Shown: positions 1 through 11,821 of the stretch, piece after piece | How the letters are laid out: every line of letters begins with the position of its first letter | Numbering within the stretch: the first letter of the stretch is position 1 | NCBI GenBank assembly: GCA_022495005.1 | Contig: JAGYXB010001748.1 | Coordinates: forward strand, 186,001 to 250,000 | DNA from: Rhyacophila brunnea | Taxonomy: Eukaryota > Arthropoda > Insecta > Trichoptera > Rhyacophilidae | Length of the DNA stretch: 64,000 nucleotides | Reading direction: 5' to 3' | Program-made: the position numbers and the translations under genes | Notes under the pieces: model-generated | Told to the model about the DNA's origin: nothing | Seen by the model: only the letters and a program-made list of their open reading frames with translations | The model's database searches: none

Positions 1-1393
1 TTTAAAAATATAAATTTGTTTTCAATGGTAAGTTGTATGTTTTCAGCCGGATTATTTTATATTACGACAGAACGTTGTATAAATAATTCGCAAAAAGAAT
101 TTTAAATGCTCTGTGCAAAAATAGTTTTTAATCCTGTGAAAATGTGTCGTAAAACTTTGCAAACGCTCAAAATGTTTGCATGGAAACGTGTCGTTTGCCA
201 AGCGCATACAGCGTAGGCACCTACCTACCGGTTGACAATGAATAGAACATTAATTTAGTATGTGTGCATTCTACCCCTTCCGCTCACTGACTTGTTACCA
301 ACTAACAACACAAAAGACAAATGTTGGTACATCTACAGAATGAAAATGAGTATAGTATGATAATATACTCGCACTACAATTTTATTTTGAACTAGCAATA
401 CCCCACCACTTCGTCTAGGTACGTGAAAGACGGAAATAAACAGCCAAACACAATACTTCAAATTAACGATATATACAACGGTTGGATCTAGGCGTCATTT
501 CTTCTACCTAGCTATTTCATTTCTATGCATATCCAGTCATCGCTTTTAAATACGTACGTCAGGATCACAATCTACTGAGAGCCTGAGTGAGCCTGCGTTA
601 ACGAATATGCTTGGAATTAGGTGCGCACTCCTCTACCTGAACCTCACCTCACCACTCCACCGCCGCTATCTGACCACTTTACATACTCGTGATGAAGTTT
701 TACAAGTGCTAAATTATTAAGCGTTGTTTTGTCTGAACGTTGTCTGATATATCAAAGTTTACTAAACTGTACCTATAATATAAGCTGTGCATGTTTCATG
801 AATATTGTCCCAGTCGTTTTTAGAGTTTTAAGTTATAATGGAACAATTAGACAGACAGACGGACAAAAATAATACGTAATAATAAAACCATATTTTGTAC
901 TTCGGTGGTATGTAGTGTATGTATTTACTGATCATGAAAACACTGATAAAAATGCAAATATTTCGAATCATTAACAGATAATGTTATTATAAGTATATAT
1001 TAATATAATCCGACATTATCTATGTACACATGACCACGTATCACTCAAATCATCTCATCACTGCAAAATAATTTCGGCTATAAATATACTACATAAGCGT
1101 GAAGTTCTATAGTTTTGACAAAAAATGACATTGTTGGAGCGATGCCGAGCGAGAGAAAACATCGCAATTGGCAACATATAAGAGCAGTCGGAATTAAATT
1201 CACCCATGTAATTCGTGCACACTATAAGAAATTGGAATCTGCGCAAGTTCAACAATAAATTAACGGTAACTTTGTTTCAAATAAGTATTATTGAAGTTCA
1301 TTTATCTATATATTATATAGGTATCATAGTATGGACCTATAGTACTATTGGATGAAGCTTCCAAGTTTATTTGATGTATCGCTTGAATACCAT
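1..1393. other. AT-rich non-coding DNA, no gene seen
   Basis: No reading frame with a recognisable domain, no tRNA and no clear inverted repeat was seen. Short TACCTACC-like runs near 220-230 are typical simple sequence. The part from about 590 to 670 is richer in C and CACC-type trinucleotides than its surroundings, but nothing in it can be named. Confidence 0.5.
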
Positions 1394-1401
1394 GTCGTAA
1401 T

Positions 1402-2132
1402 TAGGGAATCCAATCCCGAGCCAAAATTCTGATCCCGGGATTTCGGGATTACAATTTGACAATCCCGGGATCCCGGGACTGGTCCCGGGATTGGCATTTT
1501 TTTCCATTGTTAATATAATTTTTTTATATTTACAAATAACATTGATAAAATCGGTCAAAAATAAATCTAGTATAATTTATTCTATTTAAGACATTTATAT
1601 TGTATACGTTCAATCTTGGAAATACACAAGTTTAATGGAGTAAATAATATTGTAATATAAATAATAATGTGAATTTAATATGAGATTGCTGTTTCTGATA
1701 GTAAAGACATAATGAATGGATTAGCGAGATTTAAAATAGTAAAACAAATAATCACGGCGTACTTATGGCCTTTCCGCTTCATAAATCTAATTTGTCAGCC
1801 AAATATGAAACTGCCGTAAAACGTATGATATCATGGTGGAATTACTTTGTTAAAAGTGCGAAGCATTGTTTTTTTGAAACCTTTCTCATTTTTAATAATC
1901 TATGTGAAAAAATAAAATGAATCGGCTACCTACACATGGGTATAAATCAAACTTCATTCAAACTCAGTTTATTTCTAATGTAGTTATTTTTTATTAAAAG
2001 TATTTTTTCTGTTATATTTTCGCTTTTATTTTATTTTCCATAAAAATTGATAAAAAAATCAATCCCGAAATCCCGGGATTATGTTTATCAATCCCGGGAT
2101 TCATAGGTATCGAAAATAGCTCGGGATCCCTA
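1402..2132. mobile_element. Non-autonomous hAT-type DNA transposon with perfect 8-bp target duplication
   Basis: The 8-mer GTCGTAAT occurs directly before (1394-1401) and directly after (2133-2140) the element, as expected for a hAT insertion. The termini are inverted: the left starts TAGGGAATCCAATCCCGAGC and the right end read backwards starts TAGGGATCCCGAGC. Inside each end lie several copies of a palindromic ATCCCGGGAT motif (about 1430-1495 and 2060-2100), which look like subterminal transposase-binding repeats. The 730-bp interior is AT-rich and has no readable transposase. P elements also make 8-bp duplications, but the TAGGG-type end and the related hAT relic at 11,822 favour hAT. Confidence 0.8.
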
Positions 2133-2140
2133 GTCGTAAT

Positions 2141-3224
2141 CCTAATCCGGTGATTCCAATAAAATTTGTAACGAGGTCGAAACGTCACATTAAGAATACA
2201 ACAGCGCACACTGTGATACTGAGAGAAAGCTTTGTTGACGAATTAGGTAATACAATAACTTAATTTTATTACAAAAAATAAAATATATATAATATACGTC
2301 ATATATATATTATTATTGAAGACATAAGTACAATAGTATCAAAAGCGGTATTATTACTCAAGAGGAAATAGAGAAGAAGTGTAAACGGTTAGAAAATTTC
2401 TGTAACTGTTGCAACTGTGACTCAAAAATTCATTTTAAAATAATTATTTTTGTAAAAATTTGTTCTGCTAACTCCGGTTTATTAAATAATTTATAGATAT
2501 GAATTTCACTTGGTCTGTATATGTAGGTATATACATATAGTTGCGTTTAAATTGTCAATGGCTTTTTGAATTATAAACTGTGCACCCAAAAACATGATAT
2601 GTATTTGGTACTTTTGGAACAACATAACTTTATATCAATTTTGTCGACACTGATGCATTCGGCAAAGAAAATCTATAACAATGACGCAGTTTTAGAATTA
2701 TAATGTATTTACATCTAGAATCAGTAGTATATAATAACATATTTTGATGTATTACCAATATAAACTTTTAACTTTCTGACATTTAATTACTCCCTATATT
2801 AAGTGTGATTTTTAAAAAAATATTTATTCTATATTGATAATATTACTGCTTATTTTGCTTCCGATAACGGTACGATATCATTGACTTGAAATATTGTTTG
2901 GAAAATCTCAAGCAAATATAGTCGAATAATTTATATATAGAAAAAATAGTTTGCTTGAAGTCAACAGGGTGTAGGTATCTATCTAACTAAACACTCATGA
3001 AAAATGTTTGAATATAATATTATTTATACCCACAGTAAGCAATGTAAATAAACAATGTATAAAAGTATTTTTTTATCTGTCACTGTAGAAAATATTTACG
3101 GAATATCACGTGTCAACACCACTTCTATTTTTACCCAAAAAAAATGGGACTGAAATATATGCCGGGGAAAAAAAATGGGAAAGGCAAACTTTTGACATGT
3201 AAACTGGAAAGTAGGAGGCTTGTG
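2141..3224. other. AT-rich non-coding DNA, no gene seen
   Basis: Dominated by A/T runs and TATA-rich stretches (about 2280-2310 and 2930-2940). No inverted repeat longer than a few bases and no coding signal was found. Confidence 0.5.
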
Positions 3225-3340
3225 GCAGCTCGGCAAGTGTAGAGACAACAGACGCTATAGATTGCCGGCCATTAAGGCTTCTTCGGGTGGCACCTGGCGC
3301 CGCGACGGCGACGGCGACGTCACAAAAGTGCACCTTATTT
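3225..3340. promoter_or_regulatory. CpG-rich spot with CRE-like half site
   Basis: This stretch is much richer in G+C than its surroundings. Its core has tandem CGACGG triplets (about 3300-3318) leading into GACGTCAC, which resembles a cAMP-response-type site. Two short overlapping frames on opposite strands look like by-products of the composition. It could be a decayed or real promoter or enhancer, or a short triplet repeat; there is no transcript evidence. Confidence 0.2.
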
Positions 3341-3692
3341 TTCATCATCAGCTTATTTTTCCGTTGTCTCATCTTTTGACGCTTCGAAGTGTTTCATATA
3401 TTATGTACTGTATATTTTATATATATTTATGTAAATATTAATTAAAATAAAACGCATTACATATTTGCTACTAATACCTATCACGTGTTTTATTTAAATT
3501 AATACAATGTTTTAATACGATATATTCTTTTTAACACTACAACAGGTTAGTATTAATACCGTTAAAGTGACATTGCAAAATAGGTGTTGACGATTATGTA
3601 TTGATAATTGGATCACTCAATTTTAACTATATAAATATTAAAAAACCTCCATTGTTTAAATATAGGCCACGTTAAGCCTATTTTACCCCATT

Positions 3693-3974
3693 ACCAAATG
3701 AATACCGGAAACTTAAAAGGCTGTAAGTGCCAGAAATTATGAAAACAGTTTTATTTAGGAGATGGATAGCATGTGCCAAGGCCAATGTCCTACAGAAGGG
3801 TACAAGTGCCACTGATGTCGGGAAATAATTCTTAAAAATTCCAGAAGATGGCGTTGTACGAATTGTGTGGTTGATGTATGAATTAAATGTTTGAGTGTAT
3901 TTTTAAATTCTCTCTACCTTCTTTTTTTAAAAATGGCACTTACATCCTTTTAAGTTTCCGGTATTGAAATTGGT
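3693..3974. mobile_element. Short MITE with about 30-bp terminal inverted repeats
   Basis: The left arm reads AATACCGGAAACTTAAAAGG then TGTAAGTGCCA (from 3701). The same string occurs on the opposite strand ending at 3965, with one substitution. The similarity extends outward to ACCAA (3693) and TTGGT (3974). The roughly 200-bp core has no coding capacity. The target duplication is not clear, so I do not assign a superfamily. Confidence 0.7.
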
Positions 3975-3989
3975 TTCAAGTAGTAAATT

Positions 3990-4060
3990 TTGCGAATTCT
4001 CGCGGAATCTCTGACACACATCGCGAAACCCCATGTTCCCTCTGGGTCACTGTTGGGAAT
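3990..4060 (-). mobile_element. Possible terminal fragment of a hAT-like element
   Basis: Read on the minus strand, this begins CCCAACAGTGACCCAGAGGG and continues into a GC-rich stretch with CGCGATG and CCGCGAG. This resembles the outer part of some hAT elements, where a CAGTG-type end precedes GCG-rich DNA. No partner end or target duplication was found. Confidence 0.25.
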
Positions 4061-7000
4061 AATTAGTATATGCTTAAAAGAGGTACAAAATAGTTACTTA
4101 TGCTGTTGGCAGATGTAATTTCAATAATGCCAGAAGTCTTGCATGCTTTCGTATTTTTTTTTGTTATATTCTCTTGTATGTTGGGGAAAATCAATTTCAA
4201 ACTCAATTAAAAAACGGCGCGTATCTAATACATTGAACAGCATACTACGCATGGTTGTAAATGAGTTTGTTTTTATTCAGTTTGTTATGAATATTATATT
4301 ATATGAAAAAAGTTCACTGCGTGTTTGTTGTATAGCCGATGGCTACAGTTGAGTCGTGTAGGTACCTACACATTGTGAACAACAGTTTGAATTAATTTTC
4401 CCGCTCCACCATACGAAAGCAATTAACAACTTACATAGCGCACACATCAGCGCCATCTCTGAACATTTCGCATTATACACATACAAATTTTAAACTAAAA
4501 CTTTTAAGGTTAATTCACTGTGGCTTTTTCAGCTCCGCGAAGTGTTATTTCCTGAAAGGTTTGCATATTGTCAGTATTATGGTCCGTGAATATTTCACAG
4601 ACCATTTACTATAAAGCATGATTCTCTCAACATATGGTTTACCCTAAAATATTTATATACCTACTTACCATTTAAAGTATAGTTTTAAAAATATTCTTTA
4701 ATGAAATACTACCAGTGGTTTTCACTTCCAGCTGAGAAAAGTTAAAAGGAATTATTTTGAAGCACATGCACATAAGTAAATTGTCGTTTCTGACAAATTT
4801 GAGATTTTGAGTTTTTTTTATGTATATTATTAACTGGAACATGTTTTCTGGTAATTTCAAATGGTATTATAAAATGTAAATTAAAAATTAGTTACTGGCA
4901 AGGGGACATAGGTTTAAAACATGTGAGTTTCCTATGGACATATTATGATCGAATACAAAAGTTTCTTGAAAACAATATCACGAACGTGCAAGTCATCAAG
5001 ATACCGCAAAAAAAGAAAAAAATAATTCATTAACACCGTGAAGCGGCGAAAACTCCGTTCTTCACAAGCTTTTCATCGTTGGGCAGTACCTTACCATAAA
5101 CAAAGTAAACTTACACTTGTTTATAAACTTTTTCTGGTACATAAATAAATGTATATAAACGGCGTAATGCAAAAATGTTATAAAATTTAATGTAATTTGG
5201 ACAATCCACATCCTAAAAATGTGCGCGCTTTAATTGAAACAATACTTATATATCGGTCCTTTCGATTAAGAGTAAATTTATTCTCGTAAAGATGTATTTT
5301 CATCTGTTTATTAGTGAATTTGCACAAGTTTTCCAACTCTAGAATACAGAAAAACATGGTTATTTGTATAAAGATATTTTAAAATGTTTGTAAAAGTTTT
5401 ATAAGTACAACTTTTAAACAGTTTGTATGTATGTCGGTCTGTACAGGACTAATTATTCAAACATTATGACCAAAAAAACTCACAAGTCAATATATATTAT
5501 ATATTCCCAAGCTCATGATATATTATCGAATTTTCGACAGGAGATGAAACAGAGTGTGATCTTTGGACTACTGAAAATTTGATTTCTGATGGATTTAAGT
5601 TTTGTACTATTCCATTTAATTTAAATCCATTAGAACATCAATTCAAATTTCATCAAATTATGGATTATCGTATTAATACGATAGTAGTAATATGAAAATT
5701 TGATGTTTATTTTGACAATTAATTTCTCCCAATCAACTGATAAAGGAAATGATAATCGTATGTTTTATATAATTATCCGTTCATTGTTATAATAATTCAC
5801 ATACACTATCAGATGCACTACAAATATAGATACCATATCATTTGACTGTCTTCCCAAGAAAAATGTTTAGGAATATAATAAATATCTAGTGATCGTACCA
5901 AACTTTTCAAACCAAAAAGATACCCTAAGTTTTACACTCACAATACATTAATTAGACACTTACCTACCTAAATGTTAGTATCCCAAAAATAATAAAGAAA
6001 ATTCTAATGACAGTCTGATAAACAGAATAAAAAAATACGATTTTTTTCACCAGTCTTTTACCTCTCACAATGCTATTTTTTCGTATCGCGAAAAACTCAG
6101 CTCTTTAATGTATTGGTTTCGATTACGCAAAAAATGTAGGAAAATATAACGTGCCTACATCGTAGCTATACATTATATCGATATACCACCGACCTTTTTG
6201 CTGTATTTTAATATCATACTATATTAAGTCGAACAAAAAAATACTTCAAATGTCATAAAAAATATACGAATGTAGATTATATACTCTTATTAAATCAGTA
6301 ACCTTACGATTCTGAGGCTTCTGAGATTATAATGAAATTCTTGAAAATCCAAAAAACCTCAAAGCGTATTTAAGTATACATTATGTATCAAGAAATACGT
6401 TTTTTATTCAAAATTATTCTATAATCAAGTGAAAATTCTTATTATGATAAAATGATTAAAAAATATATGAAAACGGTAATTTTCTTATATTAAATATATT
6501 ATAATATTATTATTTTAAACAATCTGAAAAACGAATATGCTAGAATCAATATTTACAAATATATTTGTACCGAGTAAGACTGCAAGATAATTGATTAAAG
6601 CACTGCCGCCCAGAATACGATAGCTATTGTTTCATGTCCCAGTCAGTGTATAGATTAAACCCATATTTTTTTTTGTGTAAAATCTTAATTTCATGGAAAT
6701 AGTTGGATTTTGAAGGAGTGACTTCAACAAATTATTTCAAGAAGATTAAAAATTATAAACGTGTAATAGAAAAAATATGAGTGAAGATTGTGTGTGAGAC
6801 AGAATGATTTGACTATTTTAATCATAATACGTGTATTAACTAATGATATAAATATGAGAATAATTAAAATTAATTGTAACCATACAATAATGCGCATATA
6901 TATATATATTATTTGATTTGTGTTTTAATACAGTTTCACCTAAAACATAAATCAATAGTGAAATCAACTTTTCTCCGGAAATAAACACAATATACCAATT

Positions 7001-7178
7001 TTGAATACCAATACACAATGAAAAACATCACTGACCAAGTTTCTATTGAATTCTTGTTTTTCCTTCTTCCTACACTATCATGATATTTAGGCCTGCGGCT
7101 AACATTTCATTATCGAGAAGGTAAATTGATACAACTGTTTTTATTTATTTTCACATGTAATATAATATATTAATATAA
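4061..7178. other. AT-rich non-coding DNA with small palindromes
   Basis: No gene found. A small foldback lies at 5586-5637, where GATGGATTTAA pairs with TTAAATCCATTA. It is followed by an 18-bp perfect palindrome centred on ATTAAT (5666-5683). A (TA)n run lies near 6896-6912. The rest is A/T-rich sequence with no recognisable feature. Confidence 0.5.
5586..5637. repeat. Small foldback, related to the inverted repeat at 45,523
   Basis: The string ATGGATTTAAGTTTTGTACT is followed by ATTCCAT and then by an inverted ATGGATTTAA. The same order, with small changes, forms the arms of a larger inverted repeat at 45,523-45,778. The two may be members of one degenerate MITE family. Confidence 0.35.
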
Positions 7179-8138
7179 CAGGCATGTCCAACGCGTTGAT
7201 CGCGAGTTGGAATTTGGCCATTCATAAAAATTTTGAGTCATTCATAACATAACCAATAATGAAAAATGCGTCTTCATTCAGTTGAAATATAATTGAATTC
7301 ATTGAGTTTGAAGGAGAAGCATTATCTATTCTTTAATCGGCTTGTGTGACTGTCATTAATCACAAATAAGCCCACGTCGTATTCCATCACTCAAGGAGTG
7401 GAGCAGTTTCGATTACCTTTGAATATATTTATGCGATTATCTCAAAAGCTGGTGTTTGTAATTATTTGACTTCTTCTTATAACTATACTAATGTTTCACT
7501 ACACTATTGTTATTGGGTGTAATGAACTTGTGCAGTGTTAATATATATATATAATATAGTATACCTAGTATTCTAAATACTCAAAGTAGTATACTCAAGT
7601 ACATTCAAAATTTAAAGGAAGATTATGTGTCCACGAGATAACTTATGCGTAGATCGCTTTGTAGGATAATAGTTTGACAATGAGTGCAACGAGTATCCAA
7701 AATAAGACCATTGGGTCTATTCTATGCTTATCGACCGCTAAAGTGATAAAGTGAAAAATATTATCAAACTTAGGGTAGGTTTGTATCAAAATATTAGCAC
7801 TTATTGCACCTATCTTGCTGCTGTTAAAATATCGCACTTATTGCAACAATAAAAACCGGCTTCGTGTAATTGTTACAATAAGTGCTATTATTTTGATACA
7901 AACCTACCCTAAGTTTGATACTATTTATCAATTTAGTGTTCGATAAGTATAGAATAGACCCACATAACTTATTATTTTGATGAAGAACAGAAAATTCAGT
8001 ATTCCTTTGTGATCATGAAAGACGACTTGTTTAATTGTTCTTAGCCAATACGCGTGTTAAGTAATAGGAGATTTTTGAATACAGCCCGTTTTGATACTGG
8101 ATAGTAGATAATAATATACTTAAAGTTGGACATGTCTG
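7179..8138. mobile_element. Probable hAT-type element with nested foldback
   Basis: The left end reads CAGGCATGTCCAAC and the right end, inverted, reads CAGACATGTCCAAC. This fits the CAGGxxTGTCCAAC class of hAT termini. The 8 bases outside are TAATATAA on the left (7171-7178) and GTATATAA on the right (8139-8146), matching at 6 of 8 positions, as an aged target duplication would. The 960-bp interior holds a separate foldback (7,712-7,962) that must have inserted later or been carried along. No transposase reading frame survives. Confidence 0.6.
7712..7962. mobile_element. 251-bp foldback (MITE) nested in the hAT-type element
   Basis: The arms begin TGGGTCTATTCTATGCTTAT on the left and the matching inverted string, with one change, on the right. 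Both continue for about 95 bases, including a shared TCAAACTTAGGGTAGGTTTG. A spacer of about 60 bases separates them. Flanks carry CAT on both sides, but a 3-bp match is weak evidence for a target duplication. Non-coding. Confidence 0.75.
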
Positions 8139-9193
8139 GTATATAATGTATTTTATATTCTATGTATCTGAGTGTATCAGGTGTGTTGCAAAATATTATT
8201 GCACAGGTACAATAACATTCAACCGTCCAATCAACGTCACGCTTTGATTTCTTTTTGCATCAATATCTTTAACTATTTCGTTAGCCAATTAAGAAAATAA
8301 GTGCATAATATAGATTATCGGAATTTTCGATAACTAGAATAAACATTTCTGACTTTTCTACTATTTGCCATCACAGATCCCGTAAAGTTCTGGTCGATTA
8401 TCATTCTTTCAAAAGTAGGAAAAGGATAAATTACCATGTTCGGTTCTAAGTGAAGTATATGGGTCTCCAGAGAGGAGGTTATACATACCAACAGTCCTTT
8501 GTACAAGAAATGGTTGTTGGCTATATTTGCTCAACCCATCGGGATCTTGCACTGGATAAATATGCATTTTTTAAGTGTAGCCAGCCACAGCTTCATAACC
8601 GGGACATTTCTACCAAATCGACTACCGTGGTGAATTCGTGTTTAATTATTAAACGATCATAATATGATCTTACATAAGTATATATATTATATGAAAGTTC
8701 TTGACCATAAATTGGAAGTAGCTCTTCCAAGCATCGGTTCAATAATGCGGCGGCCGCTTAATTTTAATTATGTTATTATTTGTAAATGATTATAAGCTTA
8801 AGTACACTGTCGACATGCAATTTACGTTTGTTTAAATAGTACGCTATAACACGAAAAAGTTTGGGAAACAATAAAAATATATATTATAGATATTATATAT
8901 AATACCTATATCTAATAGATATTTTTAATGTTGCCGAGCGACTAAATTATCAAAACTATCAAATTTTCAAAATTAAATTGCGTATGCCCGTCGCGTATAA
9001 TTATTGTTCAATAGCATAATATTATTGTCCTATGAATGTGAATCGCACAGTAATTGGAATTAATACTACTACTATGAATAAGGATTGAATTAAAAATAAT
9101 CACTCGAAATCAATGGTAATTGTAAATTGAATTGGTTCGATCAAAAAATGTTTAATGTATGAATAAATATGATTTTAGAGATATCGGGGGATA
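8139..9193. other. AT-rich non-coding DNA, no gene seen
   Basis: A 70-codon open frame on the plus strand at 8450-8662 lies in slightly less AT-rich DNA, but it has no recognisable domain and overlaps another frame on the opposite strand. A GCGGCCGC octamer occurs at about 8749. Nothing else stands out. Confidence 0.45.
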
Positions 9194-9765
9194 TGCATAG
9201 ATTTATACAGTCATGTAAATAAGTGGACTCACGCGTTAAGTATTACTAGAATTGGGAAATTGTGAATGTAATGTTTGTTTACCTCACAAATAATACGAGT
9301 CCCCATTATAAGTAGGTGACGAATAAAGTATATCTAAACTCACTTATATACACCAGTATAAATCTCGTATTCGGAAATTCGTACGTAAACAGTTCACCGC
9401 AGGACACTTATTCGTGCGCCGCAGTACGTGAAACATGAGTTCGTGTAACATTTAATCAAATGACGAGTTCTTCGTTGAACATTTCGCCGTGGAGTATAAT
9501 TGTACGTATGCTACAACATGTGGAGATGTCTTTACTAGGTTAGGTGTGGTTAGGGTTAATCTAATTGGAACAGTACTATTTGCAAACTATCGCCGCATTT
9601 TGTAAGATACGTACAAATCTATTCCACGGTGAAATGTTTTAACGAAAAACTCGTCATTTGATAAAATGTTATACGTACTCATGTTTCACGTACTACGGCG
9701 CACGAATAAGTGTCCCACGATGAACTGCATACATACAACTTACATGTAACCTATAAATCTATGCA
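9194..9765. mobile_element. 572-bp foldback element with TA flanks
   Basis: The outer ends read TGCATAGATTTATA on both strands and are flanked by TA on each side (9192-9193 and 9766-9767), the duplication typical of Tc1/mariner-type insertions. A second, stronger inverted pair lies inside: about 9,387-9,515 pairs with about 9,605-9,735. It shares strings such as GGACACTTATTCGTGCGCCG and CAAATGACGAGTT. The loop contains GGTTAGGTGTGGTTAGGGTT. There is no coding sequence. The uneven similarity between outer and inner arms suggests a composite or rearranged element. Confidence 0.7.
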
Positions 9766-10381
9766 TATGGGTCCTAATGCATACCAAAGAGAGAGTTGTA
9801 GGAATGTCAGGAATTATCTCTATATGTAGTGCTCCCGATGATGATGAATGTTGATATATACATACAATTGATATTCTCTACTATTTTAATCGACAAAGAA
9901 GCCGTGCAATCAGTTCAATATATCAAAAAAATAAACGGTTTGCCCTAGTTTTTAAATTACCGTCGACATTTTGATTGACCTATTTCGTGTTGAATTGAGA
10001 GTTAACACAGTATTTTACAAGTTAATTAAGGCAACCGTTACAAATGAATTAACGATATTAATGGAAAATCAATTAATGACTGACGTGCTGTGGATTAAAC
10101 GAGTACTTAAGAGAAACAGTTAAGTAGAAAATGAATTAGGAGCAGTTTTCACATTACCACATACCTACATAATGTATTATGTATGCACGAAATAGATTCA
10201 AGCATGTAACATGGTTTGTTTACAAAAAAATATTACTAAAAATGGATTACACTCTGAAGTTTTCTGTATGTATAGAACATTATTATTATTCTCATAGCAA
10301 TACAACTAATCTAATTATATGTATCTGGTTTGTATTCCTTCAAATACAATACTAATAAAAGTAAAGACATATTAAAAATAA

Positions 10382-10870
10382 TTACAAGACAAAAAGAATT
10401 TTTTATATACCACGTTTTTAAATGTCCTGTTGAATCATGTAAACTTGACAATTCTATGTATTAATAATTTAGAACAAATGAGGAAATTGTCAACAAATCA
10501 TTTTGTTGCTATTTTGCAACAAACGAATATAGAATACTGAAATGTCATTTTGATTTCAATAGTAACGCACGTATATATTAATAATTTTGGACTAGGACCA
10601 CCCCCTTAGCAACCAATACTAGTGAATTGGATTACGGATCTCTTCCGAAATAACTTTTTATACAAAACAGAATTAACTGAAAATGAATTCAATTTTACTT
10701 AAAGACGGCTAAAAAGTATTAAAAGAATGCAATGGCATCGTGTTCTGATTTATTATAAAAGTTTCAAATGTTTAGCTAGTCGGGAAGTTAGTTAAAAATC
10801 AATTGCAAGATTTGTACTGGATAAACAACTACCGGACAAACAAGAATACGAGCTAAGAAAAACGTGGTAA
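10382..10870. mobile_element. Dispersed MITE family, copy A
   Basis: It starts TTACAAGACAAAAAG, has ACCACGTTTTTA 27 bases in, and ends AAAAACGTGGTAA. Terminal TTAC/GTAA and ACCACGTTTTT/AAAAACGTGGT are therefore inverted. Long stretches match copy B at 53,698-54,197, for example AACTTGACAATTCTATGTAT and GTCGGGAAGTTAGTTAAAAA. This comparison fixes the boundaries, because sequence outside them is unrelated. Non-coding. Confidence 0.75.
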
Positions 10871-11224
10871 AAATCATTTGAAATTAAGACCGTAACTACA
10901 GAATGTTGTACTGAACCAGCTGTCATATTTACAATCGCATATTACATTAATTGAAGTCGATTTACTCAACAATTCGGTTACGTATGCACGTTTATAATTA
11001 TTTTAATTACCTACTTGTCAATTTTATTTAAAAAAAATAGAAAGCTTATAAGTAGAAGCTTTTAAATAAGTAAAATTTAATATCATCGATAATATTCCAA
11101 ATTTGAATTTTCCGAAATACTGATCTGATATAGGAAGAAAAAATCCAGAAAAACAAATAGCTAAACCTTTTTCGATATTAAAATTTAAAATAGAAGCGAA
11201 AGAGTTTTATTCATTACTTTGGAA

Positions 11225-11560
11225 AGTATTCCTTTCGGGCATAGATTTGATCCTTGGCTTCGAGGGGTGAGGGGTAAGTTAACGGTAAAACCCTTTCCGT
11301 GTCACTCTGCTTGAAATGGCGGCCGACCTCCGACCGAGTGCGGACGCCGAAACGATATACCCCGCAGGGTTTTTTACGGTTTTATCTTCCCTCGCCAGAA
11401 TTTCGCCTGCCGATACTATTTGGCCAACATTTATCTTTGATTAAAACTGCCGAATGAATAATCGCCGCGATCAATTCTCGCCGAACCCACATGCGATTGT
11501 ATTGAATTAAATGGAAATTTATACACACAATAAAACCGCGAAAAGTCATGACTAAGTTCA
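11225..11560. promoter_or_regulatory. GC-enriched island, candidate conserved non-coding element
   Basis: Sharply richer in G+C than its surroundings, with many intact CpGs and no repeat structure. It includes ATGGCGGCCGAC (about 11,316-11,327) and GATTAAA-type sites. A 64-codon minus-strand frame (11,382-11,576) has no known domain. In AT-rich insect genomes such islands are often either exons or conserved regulatory DNA. I cannot decide between these without comparison to related species. Confidence 0.25.
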
Positions 11561-11821
11561 AAGATCGATATGTCACTAGGAATTCATTTGTATTTTACTA
11601 CCAGATTTTATCAATACTTAAATACAATCGAGCCTAAAAAACAAATCTGGGATAAAGATTCGCTGGAGTAAATAAAAACAAAATCCAAAATAATGCTACA
11701 ATAACATAATTATCATGTTTGTGATATCGTGGCGTTGTATGTAGTATGAAAGATGGAAGCGGGAGTCGGGAATATTGATATGTAATTAAGTTCCGTAGAT
11801 TGCCGCAGAGATGTTCGCAGC

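Noticed and set aside
9537..9560. GGTTAGGTGTGGTTAGGGTT as telomeric repeat
   Set aside because: Only two or three imperfect units inside a foldback loop; not a tandem TTAGG array.
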